A program made the translations under genes and the position numbers. This document shows positions 33,077-41,981 of a DNA stretch of 64,000 bases, piece after piece; within the stretch, counting starts at the first letter, position 1, and each line of letters begins with the position of its first letter. Under the pieces are notes generated by a model. It searched no databases, was not told where the DNA came from, and saw only the letters and a list, made by a program, of their open reading frames with translations. Source of the DNA: Paenibacillus mucilaginosus 3016 (GTDB lineage Bacteria; Bacillota; Bacilli; Paenibacillales; NBRC-103111); assembly GCF_000250655.1 (NCBI RefSeq), contig NC_016935.1, positions 3,800,001-3,864,000 of the forward strand. Direction: 5' to 3'.

Positions 33077-33538
33077 TTGCTTAAAAAGAAAGGAATGCTG
33101 ATCCCTCTGTTCAGCATGATGCTGCTTGCAGGATCTTTGTATCTTGTCACGGATAACATGACGGATCGCCGGGTTTGGAATCAGTTCAAGAACGAACTGA
33201 ACAATAATCAAGCAGTAAAGGTATTTTTGTTCCCACCGTCCAAAGCAACAGCTTTGTCCAAAGGAACTATTCTTGGCGAGAAAGAGGAAAAAGAGCTGCT
33301 AGACTACCTGAGAACATCGAAGTTCGGGAGCAGCATCAGGGAAGGTCATGGTCCGGCGCCGGATGGAACGATTCTCCTGAGATTCACTGATCACGATGTT
33401 TCGGTCAGCTATCTCATTGGTGCTTACGGTGTAAGCCCGAGGTTTGTGCTTAGCCCAAGGCACTTAAATTCCGAGACGCAGTTTTATATCGAAAGCGTGC
33501 AGGCGGCGAAGTTTATTGAGGTCAAACTGTCTGAGTGA
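33077..33538 (+). CDS. Membrane-anchored or exported protein of unknown function
   Basis: The predicted protein has 153 residues from a TTG start seven bases behind GGAGG. An N-terminal hydrophobic segment (about 7-25) acts as anchor or signal. The remainder is a small mixed alpha/beta domain (VKVFLFPPSKATAL, TILLRFTDHDVSVSYLIGAYGV). No family recognised. It is convergent with the RTX-repeat gene, from which it is separated by a hairpin terminator. Confidence 0.6.
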   Translation: MLKKKGMLIPLFSMMLLAGSLYLVTDNMTDRRVWNQFKNELNNNQAVKVFLFPPSKATALSKGTILGEKEEKELLDYLRTSKFGSSIREGHGPAPDGTILLRFTDHDVSVSYLIGAYGVSPRFVLSPRHLNSETQFYIESVQAAKFIEVKLSE

Positions 33539-33565
33539 GGTACTTGTCGATGCACAAACAAAATC

Positions 33566-33606
33566 AGACTGCTATCTCTGAGGTCCCCCTCGGGAAATAG
33601 CAGTCT
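33566..33606. terminator. Terminator between the small gene and the RTX gene
   Basis: AGACTGCTAT (33566-33575) pairs with ATAGCAGTCT (33597-33606). On the minus strand it is followed by GATTTTGTTTG, so it serves the RTX gene best. Confidence 0.7.
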
Positions 33607-33625
33607 CTAGTACAGCAGGTTCCGA

Positions 33626-35011
33626 TTACAGCTGCGAGGTCCCTTGGCCTGCGAGCAGCAGGGAAAGCATCTCGGGCGCAGGGGAAGCCGTGTTCCCGTC
33701 CGCTGTCCCGGCTGCCGTACCGCTTGCCGCCATGGCCTGGATCAGGCTTTCAACCTGCTTGTCCGTCCAGAGCGTGCCGTCGGAGAAGAGGAACTGTTCT
33801 ACGCGGCTGCCGGCCTTGCCCCAGAAGTCTTCGATGAGCAGCTTCTCCGATTCGCTGTAGATCTGAAGCGCGTTCCCCTGGCGGCCTACCGTGACTTCCG
33901 ATGCGGAGACCGCTTCGAAAATGACACGATCGGTCTCCCTGACCAGGCCCTCTTCCCGGATCCAGTTCAGCCCGGTATCTTCACCGATTCGATATGTGTC
34001 CGAGCCCCTGCCGCCGGACAGCGTGTTATCCGATGTGTCCTGAAGCTTCACGCTCAACTCATCGCTGCCCGCGCCGCCTGTCAACGTGTTATATTTGTCC
34101 TTGGCAGAAAGCGTATCATTGCCATCTCCGCCGTCAATCAGGTTAAATCTCCCGCTGGAAACGTGTTCAAATCCAATAATATCGTTGCCCGACTCGCCCT
34201 TGAGCACAGCATGGTTCGTCGGTAATGATTCGGCCGCAAGCAGCGTATCGTTCCCCGTTCCCCCCAGGGCTGTCTCTAACTCGCCGGAAACGTAGATCGT
34301 ATCATTGCCGCCGCCCCCGTAGTAACGGTTGTTGGAGCCGCGGTCGCTTGCGGATTGATCCGTGTAGTTATATATACGGTCATCCCCGAACCCGCCGATA
34401 AATGTATTGCCGTGGTTCCAATATTCCTCCACGATGAGGGTGTCGTTGCCCGCGCCCGCGTCAATCCGGCTCTGAGTCACGAAATAAACGGAGACGGTAT
34501 CATCCCCGCTGCCAGCAAGGACTTGGTTGTTCCAGCCATACAGCCTCAGCTGATCTTGTCCTTCGCCCAGATCAAAGGTGGAGCGGTTACTTTGCTCCCC
34601 ATAACTCGTGCTCGAATGGCGGATATGATCATCGCCGGCTCCGCCGTGAACGGAAGAACCGTTCACGGCCACCGTCATATCGTCATTCCCGAGCCCGCCG
34701 GTCACCAGATGATCATTCCCTTTGACTTGAAACTGATCATCACCTTCATTGCCATGGATCCGGTTTCGATCGTTGCGGACGTTCAGATCATCGTCGCCTC
34801 TCTCGCCATACAGGATGTTGGAGAACCCATCTGCCTGGAGCCAATCGTTCCCGTCTCCTCCGTGAAGCACATTGCTGCCGCTGTTCAACGCCAGCAGGTA
34901 ATCATCACCCGCTCCTGCGATGAGGTGACCTCCTCCCGGCTTGGAAGCGGTCAGCACATCATTGCCTTTCGTGCCAAAGATCATATGCGGCTTCTGAATT
35001 TCTTGTCCCAT
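33626..35011 (-). CDS. RTX-type (haemolysin-type calcium-binding repeat) protein
   Basis: The 461-residue protein is mostly RTX-like nonapeptide repeats of the form GGxGxDxLx (HGGDGNDWL, HGNEGDDQF, TGGLGNDDM, GGGGNDTIY, DGGDGNDTL, TGGAGSDEL, SGGRGSDTY), running from about residue 10 to 350. These bind calcium and fold as a beta roll. A trailing domain, LLIEDFWGKAGSRVEQFLFSDG, is the haemolysin-related domain usually found at the end of RTX tracts. There is no N-terminal signal peptide and no visible type I secretion genes nearby. GGAGAGG precedes the start. Such proteins are rare in Firmicutes. Confidence 0.88.
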   Translation of the reverse strand: MGQEIQKPHMIFGTKGNDVLTASKPGGGHLIAGAGDDYLLALNSGSNVLHGGDGNDWLQADGFSNILYGERGDDDLNVRNDRNRIHGNEGDDQFQVKGNDHLVTGGLGNDDMTVAVNGSSVHGGAGDDHIRHSSTSYGEQSNRSTFDLGEGQDQLRLYGWNNQVLAGSGDDTVSVYFVTQSRIDAGAGNDTLIVEEYWNHGNTFIGGFGDDRIYNYTDQSASDRGSNNRYYGGGGNDTIYVSGELETALGGTGNDTLLAAESLPTNHAVLKGESGNDIIGFEHVSSGRFNLIDGGDGNDTLSAKDKYNTLTGGAGSDELSVKLQDTSDNTLSGGRGSDTYRIGEDTGLNWIREEGLVRETDRVIFEAVSASEVTVGRQGNALQIYSESEKLLIEDFWGKAGSRVEQFLFSDGTLWTDKQVESLIQAMAASGTAAGTADGNTASPAPEMLSLLLAGQGTSQL

Positions 35012-35430
35012 CCATCATCGTCCTCTCCGACATTGAATCGAATCATGACTTTCTTTTTTAGGGTAGCATAACGACCCTGTCTTTTGTGTTATATTTTGTT
35101 TATATTTCCAAGTATTTTTCATGCTCCCAAGCAGGGACGCGAGGATCGCGCCCGCCGAGACGGCCGCCGTGATCACAAGCTGCTCTCCAATATCACTCGA
35201 TAGCTTCCATCTTCCCTATGCGGCTGCCGGCTTTCCGGCTGCCGCTTTTTTTCGTGAAGACGCAACCGTGTTCCTAGTCATACCCGGGGCACAAACAAGT
35301 ACAATAACCGCAATCCTGTGTTATTTTTCCACCATAACGGAGCACAATTCCAATGCTTGCTCGGCTATTATCTTTGTATGAACCGCATTTGTACGGTTAA
35401 ACAAAAAGAAAACGCGGAGGTAGTAGGGGA
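35012..35430. other. Intergenic region with an orphan terminator-like hairpin
   Basis: No supported gene. A GC-rich imperfect hairpin with seven T residues (about 35220-35253, GCGGCTGCCGG/CCGGCTGCCGC) resembles a terminator although no plus-strand gene precedes it. An inverted repeat AACCG/CGGTT lies near 35382-35399, just before the oxidoreductase gene, and could be a regulator site. Confidence 0.45.
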
Positions 35431-36504
35431 ATGCAGAAGAACGACGGAATGAACTATGCACCAAAAGGGAAGCCCAATCCGGTGGTGAAGCCTGGTGAAT
35501 TTATTATTGCTGCGGTGGCGCTCGACCATGGTCACATTTACGGTATGGTGAATGGTTTGCTTGAAGCCGGTGCAACGCTAAAGTGGGTGTATGACCGCGA
35601 CCCTGTCAAGGCAGAGGCCTTCGCGCGAACCTACCCCCAGGTTACCATTGCAGCGTCAGAAGAGGAGATTCTTGCAGACCCGCAGGTTCATTTGGTCGCG
35701 GGTGCGGCCGTTGCTTCCAAACGCTGCGAGCTGGGACTCAGGGTAATGGACGCAGGGAAGGATTATTTTACGGATAAAGCTCCTTTTACCACGCTGGAGC
35801 AGCTGGAAGCGGCCCGTTCGAAGGTTCGAGAAACAGGAAGGAAGTACATGGTTTACTACAGTGAACGGCTGCATGTGGAAGCGGCGGTGTATGCCGGTCA
35901 GCTTGTCGAGCAGGGAGCAGTCGGACGTGTGATTCAAGTAACGGGCTTCGGTCCGCACAGGCTGAACGCTCCATCCAGACCGGAATGGTTCTTCCAGAGG
36001 GAACATTACGGCGGCATCCTTTGCGATATCGGCAGCCATCAGATCGAACAATTCCTCTTCTATGCCGGTTGTAAGAAGGCGGAGGTACTGCATAGCAAGA
36101 TAGCAAATTACAATTGCCCTGATTACCCGGAACTGGAAGACTTCGGTGACGCGACCCTGTTAGGAGATAATGGGGCCACGAATTACTTCCGGGTCGACTG
36201 GCTTACCCCGGATGGGTTAGGTACATGGGGAGACGGACGTACGGTTATTTTGGGAACAGAGGGCTACATTGAACTAAGGAAATATATCGATATTGCTCGG
36301 GACCAATCCAGCAATCATGTGTATTTGGTCAATAAGGAAGGCGAATACCATTTTGAAGTAAATGGCAAGGTGGGATGTCCATTCTTCGGAGAGTTGATTC
36401 TGGACTGCTTGCATCGTACGGAAAAAGCCATGACGCAAGAGCATGCTTTCTTGGCGGCGGAATTGTGTCTGAAGGCGCAGCAGATGGCCATGAACATCAA
36501 TTAA
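35431..36504 (+). CDS. Gfo/Idh/MocA-family oxidoreductase
   Basis: The 357-residue protein has an N-terminal Rossmann domain, although the usual GxGxxG is replaced by AVALDHGHIYGM near 28. DKAPFTTLEQLEAA near 113 is the family EKP-like motif with D-K-A. The catalytic-domain segment CDIGSHQIEQFLFYAG near 199 provides the conserved Asp/His. These enzymes oxidise or rearrange sugars and cyclitols with NAD(P). Substrate unknown. GGAGGTAG and GGGGA precede the ATG. It stands alone between an orphan terminator and the iron-transport operon. Confidence 0.85.
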   Translation: MQKNDGMNYAPKGKPNPVVKPGEFIIAAVALDHGHIYGMVNGLLEAGATLKWVYDRDPVKAEAFARTYPQVTIAASEEEILADPQVHLVAGAAVASKRCELGLRVMDAGKDYFTDKAPFTTLEQLEAARSKVRETGRKYMVYYSERLHVEAAVYAGQLVEQGAVGRVIQVTGFGPHRLNAPSRPEWFFQREHYGGILCDIGSHQIEQFLFYAGCKKAEVLHSKIANYNCPDYPELEDFGDATLLGDNGATNYFRVDWLTPDGLGTWGDGRTVILGTEGYIELRKYIDIARDQSSNHVYLVNKEGEYHFEVNGKVGCPFFGELILDCLHRTEKAMTQEHAFLAAELCLKAQQMAMNIN

Positions 36505-36630
36505 ACGAAGAGAGAGGCGCGGAAATCGCCCCCGGGGAGGGAACATTTGTCCCTCCTGCGGGGAGATGCGGTAAGCGGTAGAGAGAAGCTTCATTCTACT
36601 AATGGATAGCTAATCATTTAAAGAGTACAG

Positions 36631-37437
36631 TCATTCCTGATGAACATGATATCGCCCTATGGGTACCACTAGCGGGGAACCCGAGATGGGGTCTTTAATG
36701 ACGGTGCAGTCCAAATCGAAGATGTCTTTGACCAACGTGCTTGTAATCACTTTGGATGGATCGCCCTCTGCCACTAGTTTTCCTTCGCGCAGCGCAAAGA
36801 TATGATCTGCATAACGTGCGGACAAGTTGATATCATGAAGAACCATGACAATGGTCGTTCCATGCTTTCGGTTCAGGTCTGTGAGCAGGTCCAGAATTTC
36901 CACCTGGTAGGTAATATCCAGGAAGGTGGTAGGCTCATCGAGAAATAAAATGTCGGTTTGCTGCGCCAGTGCCATGGCAATCCAGACGCGCTGTCTTTGG
37001 CCGCCTGAAAGCTCGTCAATATTGCGATTTGCAAGCTCTGTAATCTTCATGATTTCCATCGCTTCGGCAACGGCCTCATAGTCCTTTTTGCTCCAGCCGC
37101 CGAACCAGGATTGGTGCGGAAATCTTCCTCGCCCAACCAGATCTGCAACAGTAATTCCTTCAGGGACAATGGGGGATTGAGGCAGCAGTCCTACTATCCG
37201 AGCCAGTTGTTTTGGCGGGATTGTCTCGATGGGCTTTCCGTCAAGGGTGATTTTTCCGGATGTAGGTTTGATCAGCCTTGCCAGTGTTTTTAGAAGTGTA
37301 GATTTTCCGCAGGCGTTGGCCCCGATCATCACGCTGATTTTATGACTTGGGATAACAAGGCTTACTCCCTGAACAACCGTTTTGTTCTCATATCCGGCAA
37401 CGGTTTGTTCGGCTTGGAATAGATGGGTCGGCTTCAT
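36631..37437 (-). CDS. Iron-siderophore ABC transporter, ATP-binding protein (FecE/FhuC type)
   Basis: This 268-residue protein has Walker A GANACGKST at 39-47, the signature LSGGQRQRV near 144 and Walker B ILFLDEPTTFLD near 164. It matches the FecE/FhuC family of siderophore and cobalamin importers. It powers uptake through the two permeases encoded directly upstream. It is the last gene of the four-gene operon under the Fur box at 40622-40640. Its start directly abuts the stop of the preceding permease gene. Confidence 0.93.
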   Translation of the reverse strand: MKPTHLFQAEQTVAGYENKTVVQGVSLVIPSHKISVMIGANACGKSTLLKTLARLIKPTSGKITLDGKPIETIPPKQLARIVGLLPQSPIVPEGITVADLVGRGRFPHQSWFGGWSKKDYEAVAEAMEIMKITELANRNIDELSGGQRQRVWIAMALAQQTDILFLDEPTTFLDITYQVEILDLLTDLNRKHGTTIVMVLHDINLSARYADHIFALREGKLVAEGDPSKVITSTLVKDIFDLDCTVIKDPISGSPLVVPIGRYHVHQE

Positions 37438-38469
37438 TTATAAATCTCCCTTTCGATTCATCCGGATGAGCAAGAAGATCAGATACGGCGCTCCGAGTAT
37501 TCCGGTGATGATGCCCACAGGGAATCGGGTCTCAAAAGCAAATTGTCCGAATAAATCGGCCGCCAAAACCAAATTCACGCCAACGAGACCCGCCGGAATG
37601 ACGCTTGAAAAGCCGGCTCCGACTAATCTTTTGGCTATCGGTCCTGAAAGGAAAGCGACAAAGGCGATTGGACCTGTGGCAGCGGTAGCAAGAGCAATCA
37701 TGCAGACGGAGCTGAAGATCAGCGCTATTCTTGTTTTGTCCGTATGTACGCCGAGAGAAGCGGCCGACTGCTCGCCCAGCTCCAATATACTTAAGTGTTT
37801 TCCAAGCACGATAACGATAGGCGCCAAGACCAGAACCGTGATAACCAGAGACGGAAGCTCATGCATTTGAACGCCATTGAGGCTGCCGCTCAGCCATCTC
37901 AGGGCCGCGGGAATATCCTGTTGTGCACCCACCAGCAGAAGATACGAGATCACGGCGCTAAGCATGGCCTGTACGCCGATGCCGACCAGGATTAATCGCC
38001 CGACCGAAAATGACGTTCCCCTGGATAATAGATAAATGATGATTACGGTAGCAAGACCGGCAATGACCGAGGCAGCGGAAACCACAGCATCGCTTGTATG
38101 AAGGATGAGGATGCAAAAAACAGCTGCTGCGCTCGAGCCGGACGTTATTCCGATTACATTCGGGTTCGCAAGAGGGTTGCGCAGCATGGTCTGAAAGGTG
38201 TTTCCGGCAAGACCGAAAGCAAATCCGGCAAAAACACCTGCCAGCATTCTCGGCAGACGAAGGGTATGAACTGCAAAAGACACGCCTTTGATCTGCTCGC
38301 CCGCCAGCGCCCGGACGACATCTTTAACCGGATAAATCGTGCTCCCCAGTAAGAGCATGGCACAGCAGAGAAGGCATGAAATGAGCGCAAGTAAGCCGGT
38401 AACAAGGATCCCTCGGCGGCGTCTTTGACGTCTGCCCGCCATAATAAACTCAACGGTTGTAGTTTTCAT
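37438..38469 (-). CDS. Iron-siderophore ABC transporter permease (FecCD type), second
   Basis: The 343-residue membrane protein has about nine to ten helices and the FecCD-family markers LRLPRMLAGVFAGFAFGLAGNTFQTMLRNPLANPNVIGIT near residue 70 and GPIAFVAFLSGPIAKRLVG near 265. It forms the membrane channel as a heterodimer with the other permease. The ATG overlaps the stop of the preceding permease gene by four bases. Confidence 0.93.
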   Translation of the reverse strand: MKTTTVEFIMAGRRQRRRRGILVTGLLALISCLLCCAMLLLGSTIYPVKDVVRALAGEQIKGVSFAVHTLRLPRMLAGVFAGFAFGLAGNTFQTMLRNPLANPNVIGITSGSSAAAVFCILILHTSDAVVSAASVIAGLATVIIIYLLSRGTSFSVGRLILVGIGVQAMLSAVISYLLLVGAQQDIPAALRWLSGSLNGVQMHELPSLVITVLVLAPIVIVLGKHLSILELGEQSAASLGVHTDKTRIALIFSSVCMIALATAATGPIAFVAFLSGPIAKRLVGAGFSSVIPAGLVGVNLVLAADLFGQFAFETRFPVGIITGILGAPYLIFLLIRMNRKGDL

Positions 38470-39506
38470 AATGAACGCACTTTCGCTCTCATAGCTAATA
38501 GGATCAGGATTGGAGCTCCAATAAATGCTGTAACCACGCCGACCTCAAGCTCACCGGGGCTGCCGATGAGCCTGCCGGTGACATCGGATACCATCAGAAT
38601 GATCGCTCCTGAGACAGCGGACAACGGAATAACGAAACGCAGATCGGGGCCAAGCATAAGACGTACGACATGCGTTGATAAAAGCCCGACAAACCCAATA
38701 GGCCCGGCCAGCGCCGTAGCCGCTCCGCACAAAAGAACACCCGCAAGCGCCGCAGCCAGCCTCAGTATACCTGTGCGGACGCCCAGCCCGGTCGCGGCAT
38801 CGTCTCCCAGGGCCAGCGCATTCAGCGCCGGGGCCGTAATGATGGCGATCAGTATGCCGACGATCAGAAACGGTGCGAAGGTAGCAATCGCGCTCCAGTT
38901 GGCCGACCCGACGCTTCCCACCTGCCAGAACCTGAATTGATCCATGACATAGGAGCGTGGAATCATAATCGCGCTGACCAGCGATGAAAGGGCGGCGCTT
39001 GTGGCGGCACCCGCCAGGACAAGCTTAAGGGGCGTAGCACCGCCACGCCCCATGGAGCCGATTCCGAATACGAATACTGCGGTAATCAAAGCCCCGGCCA
39101 AAGCCAGCCAAATATATTGATTCGCGGTGCTTATGTTCAAGAACGCAATTCCGCAAACAACGAACAAGGATGCGCCTGTGTTTACTCCCAGGATACTGGG
39201 GTCTGCGATCGGATTGCGGGTGACGGCTTGCATCAGTGCTCCGGACACTCCGAGTGCCGCCCCGCAGCATAATCCGAATACGGTTCGGGAGATCCGCTTG
39301 CGAACGACGTCTGCCCCATAGGAATCTGCGTTAGGGTGGAATAAACCGTCTATCAGTTCATGAAATCTCACCGGGCGGGAGCCTAAGACCAGAGAGGCCA
39401 CTACGCATAGGCCGAGCAAAACCAAACAAATCACCAGCACGTTGGTATAATTCCTCGGAATAGGTGAACCCGGATGGGTGTGGTTTGAAACCGATGATCT
39501 ATTCAT
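38466..39506 (-). CDS. Iron-siderophore ABC transporter permease (FecCD type), first
   Basis: The 346-residue membrane protein has about ten helices and the same family markers (GAALGVSGALMQAVTRNPIADPSILGVNTGA near 80, GPIGFVGLLSTHVVRLMLG near 275). It overlaps the end of the binding-protein gene by eight bases and the following permease gene by four, which indicates tight translational coupling. Confidence 0.93.
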   Translation of the reverse strand: MNRSSVSNHTHPGSPIPRNYTNVLVICLVLLGLCVVASLVLGSRPVRFHELIDGLFHPNADSYGADVVRKRISRTVFGLCCGAALGVSGALMQAVTRNPIADPSILGVNTGASLFVVCGIAFLNISTANQYIWLALAGALITAVFVFGIGSMGRGGATPLKLVLAGAATSAALSSLVSAIMIPRSYVMDQFRFWQVGSVGSANWSAIATFAPFLIVGILIAIITAPALNALALGDDAATGLGVRTGILRLAAALAGVLLCGAATALAGPIGFVGLLSTHVVRLMLGPDLRFVIPLSAVSGAIILMVSDVTGRLIGSPGELEVGVVTAFIGAPILILLAMRAKVRSL

Positions 39507-40596
39507 TGATCTTTGTAATGGCTCCTCCGATTAATTCCAGATACTCGTCAATGGTATAAGCAATCGAGAGCGGATTCGGGTTTCCGGAGGCGGCCAAAGG
39601 CGTGCCGTTGCCAATAAATACAACGGAACCTCTTTGGATCGCCGGAATTTTGCCAAGCAGGGGATCCGCTTTAACCGCTTGGTACAATTTTTCATCGCCA
39701 TACCCAATCAGCAGATCGGCATCGTTAAGGATGTCGGCATTTTCAGCGCTCAGATTCATGGAGTATTTGGATGGATCCGTAATCTGTTTTGCAACACCTT
39801 CCGAATAAACCATTCCCAGCTCGATCAGAAAAGCGCTTCGAGGATCTGCAGGCGTATACAGATTGATTTTGGACAGATCTTTAGCCGAGAAGTTGACCCA
39901 GGCCACCTTTTTGCCCTGAAGCTGAGGATATTTGCTTGCTTTTTCCTTAATCAGCTTCTCGGTATCCTTAATGAGCTGTTCGCCCTCCGCTTTCATGCCC
40001 ATTCCTGCTGCATTATATTGGATCTGCTCCCGCCAAGTGGTTACCCAAGGCGTGGTCTGATAGGCCACAACCGGTGCAATTTTGGTGAGAATATCATAGT
40101 CTTCCTTGGTTATGCCGGAGTAGGCTGCAAGAATGACATCCGGTTTGGCATCGGAAATCGCTTCAAAATCAAGGCCGTCCGTATCCTGAAAAATATTAGG
40201 CTTCTCTACACCGAGCTCCTTGAGCTTCTTAGCTGTCCAAGGCAAAAGACCGCTGCCGTCCTGAACGCCGTAATTCGCCGCCGAGAAGCCTGCAGGCACA
40301 ACTCCGAGAGCGATAGCGACATCATGATTAGCCCATTGAATGGTAACCACCCGTTCCGGCTTGCTTTCAATAACCGCCTCACCAAAAGCATGCTTGATCT
40401 TGATCGGATATGGGGAATTGGCATCCTGGGAGGCAGGTGTTTCCGTTTTAGTCGTTACCGTACTTGCAGAAGCATCTACGGACGGTGCAGGTGTTGGGCT
40501 TGCTTGCTGGCCGGAACAACCAACGAGTGGAATCATCAGCGCTGCCGAAATCAGTAGTGTTTTGATTGAGAGGTTTCGTTTTGCCTTCATGTGCAT
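39499..40596 (-). CDS. Iron-siderophore-binding lipoprotein
   Basis: The protein is about 365 residues with a lipoprotein signal (lipobox LVGC near residue 27), a Ser/Thr/Pro-rich linker, and a two-lobed periplasmic-binding fold of the FepB/FecB type: PERVVTIQWANHDVAIALGVVP and KPDVILAAYSGITKEDYDIL. It captures a ferric siderophore outside the cell; which one cannot be told. Several Met codons crowd the 5' end: the frame opens at 40617, but GAGGAAGG lies inside that longer frame and points to ATG 40596 (or 40590). Confidence 0.9.
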   Translation of the reverse strand: MHMKAKRNLSIKTLLISAALMIPLVGCSGQQASPTPAPSVDASASTVTTKTETPASQDANSPYPIKIKHAFGEAVIESKPERVVTIQWANHDVAIALGVVPAGFSAANYGVQDGSGLLPWTAKKLKELGVEKPNIFQDTDGLDFEAISDAKPDVILAAYSGITKEDYDILTKIAPVVAYQTTPWVTTWREQIQYNAAGMGMKAEGEQLIKDTEKLIKEKASKYPQLQGKKVAWVNFSAKDLSKINLYTPADPRSAFLIELGMVYSEGVAKQITDPSKYSMNLSAENADILNDADLLIGYGDEKLYQAVKADPLLGKIPAIQRGSVVFIGNGTPLAASGNPNPLSIAYTIDEYLELIGGAITKINE

Positions 40597-40621
40597 GTAC
40601 ATACCCTTCCTCAGCATAGTT

Positions 40622-40669
40622 GATAATGATTATCATCATCAATATATAGTCCCTTTGACGGGTTGTCAA
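40622..40669 (-). promoter_or_regulatory. Fur-controlled promoter of the siderophore operon
   Basis: Reading the minus strand: TTGACA (complement of 40664-40669), 17 bases, TATATT (complement of 40641-40646). Directly downstream, GATAATGATTATCATCATC at 40622-40640 matches the classic 19-bp Fur box at 17 positions. Fur with iron would cover the start point and shut the operon. Confidence 0.88.
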
Positions 40670-40733
40670 TGAAAACTTTGTAAAGACGATTTACGAAGTG
40701 CTATACAAGGACGCATAGCCGGAACAAAAGCAA

Positions 40734-40757
40734 AAAACCATCCTATCGTGGATGGCT
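40734..40757 (-). terminator. Terminator overlapping the end of the yczE-like gene
   Basis: On the minus strand GCCATCC, a six-base loop and GGATGG are followed by TTTTTT. The stop codon of the membrane-protein gene lies inside the hairpin. Confidence 0.75.
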
Positions 40758-41405
40758 CCGGATTGAAGTATCGTTGGCTGCTGAATCCCCATTGGTTAGC
40801 AAGGGATCCAGGGCTTTTTGGGTAAGCGGCATGAAGGAATTGAGAATGATGCCGCCTAGGCATACGGTCAGTAAAGTCCCAATCCCAATGGGTCCACGGA
40901 ATAGTACCGCCAGGATCAAGAAGAAGAGATAAATGAATGTACGCGAAAGCAGGATATTCGTCCGGGTTAATGCTTGGAGTATTAATGTCAGCCGGTCCAC
41001 CGGTATGGGGGCAATATGGGTGTGCAAGTAGATGGAAGTACCCAATCCTATGACAAGCAAGCCTGCTCCAAAACAAAAGAGCTTGCCGAACCACGTTGCG
41101 GGCTCGATCCAATCGTTGACAAAAAATAGCCACATATCAATACCCACGCCTGTTATCAACGCAGTGACCAGCCCTGATATTTCCGGTCTTTGTCTGCTTA
41201 GCAGCGAATTACAGCATAGCAGGAGTACGGCCAGTATCACTTCCCAGCTCCCCACCGTAAGTCCGACATGCTCCGATAGACCGACCAAAAGCGCATCAAA
41301 AGGGGAGGTGCCAAGGTCGGATTGGATCGTCAAAGAGACGCCGAGTGTTAGAATGAAAATCCCGCAGCTATAGAGGAGAAATCTTGTTTTCCTCATCCTT
41401 TTCAT
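40743..41405 (-). CDS. YczE/YyaS/YitT-family membrane protein
   Basis: The 220-residue protein has about five hydrophobic segments. GVSLTIQSDLGTSPFDALLVGLSEHVGLTVGSWE near 22 and GTSIYLHTHIAPIPVDRLTLIL near 120 are the family repeats. B. subtilis YczE affects surfactin production by an unknown mechanism; the general role is unknown. Its ATG overlaps the stop of the preceding acetyltransferase gene (ATGA), so the two are coupled, and a hairpin terminator overlaps its own end. Confidence 0.8.
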   Translation of the reverse strand: MKRMRKTRFLLYSCGIFILTLGVSLTIQSDLGTSPFDALLVGLSEHVGLTVGSWEVILAVLLLCCNSLLSRQRPEISGLVTALITGVGIDMWLFFVNDWIEPATWFGKLFCFGAGLLVIGLGTSIYLHTHIAPIPVDRLTLILQALTRTNILLSRTFIYLFFLILAVLFRGPIGIGTLLTVCLGGIILNSFMPLTQKALDPLLTNGDSAANDTSIRSHPR

Positions 41406-41848
41406 TGTTCCGCTTTAGATAATTCTTTTCTCATCAGAATATGAGGTATGCCATCTTCCATAAACTCCTCCGACGAAACCCGATAGCCGAGTTTTTCATA
41501 GAACCCCTGTGCCTGCGTTTGTCCGTGTAATTGAACCAGTTGTGCTCCCTTTTCTTCTGCAATCCCTTCCAACGTGCGAATGATTATTTTCCCGATCCCA
41601 TGGTTACGGTAAGGCTCCAGGATGCAGATCCGCTCCAATTTGGCGAATCCATGAAGCAGGCGTACTCTTCCCGTCCCGGCCGGCTGCCCGTCGAAGCAGG
41701 CTACGATGTGCTCGCATGGTCCATCCAGCGTATCCCATTCATCAAACTCATCTTCAAGTGCTACACCTTGTTCCTCGACAAATACTTTCGTTCGAATCGT
41801 AAATGCGGTCTCCAATTCCTCGGGTTGGGTGACTCTTAGGGGATTCAT
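41402..41848 (-). CDS. GNAT-family N-acetyltransferase (YjcF-like)
   Basis: The 148-residue protein is a GNAT domain close to YjcF: IRTKVFVEEQGVALEDEFDEWD near 18, AKLERICILEPYRNHGIGKIII near 70 (acetyl-CoA loop RNHGIG) and HGQTQAQGFYEKLGYRV near 105. The substrate is unknown. It is divergent from the MarR gene and is the first gene of a two-gene unit with the membrane protein. GGAAAGG lies about 12 bases before the ATG. Confidence 0.85.
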   Translation of the reverse strand: MNPLRVTQPEELETAFTIRTKVFVEEQGVALEDEFDEWDTLDGPCEHIVACFDGQPAGTGRVRLLHGFAKLERICILEPYRNHGIGKIIIRTLEGIAEEKGAQLVQLHGQTQAQGFYEKLGYRVSSEEFMEDGIPHILMRKELSKAEQ

Positions 41849-41896
41849 TCATTCTCAGCCTTTCCGGATTTATTTTTTATGCAAAAATCGTCATAA

Positions 41897-41956
41897 TGGA
41901 CTAGACGTTATGAACAGAGTATAATACAAAACTAATATTGTTGTAAATGCAACAAT
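41897..41956 (+). promoter_or_regulatory. marR promoter with dyad operator
   Basis: TGGACT (41897-41902), 17 bases and TATAAT (41920-41925) precede the dyad ATTGTTG-TAAATG-CAACAAT (41937-41956), which would cover the start point. This is the expected kind of site for a MarR autorepressor. Confidence 0.65.
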
Positions 41957-41981
41957 AATGCATCCGGAGAGTGGTGATCGA

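Noticed and set aside
35121..35381. Possible 86-codon gene
   Set aside because: No ribosome binding site, covers a terminator-like hairpin and has no coding-like composition.
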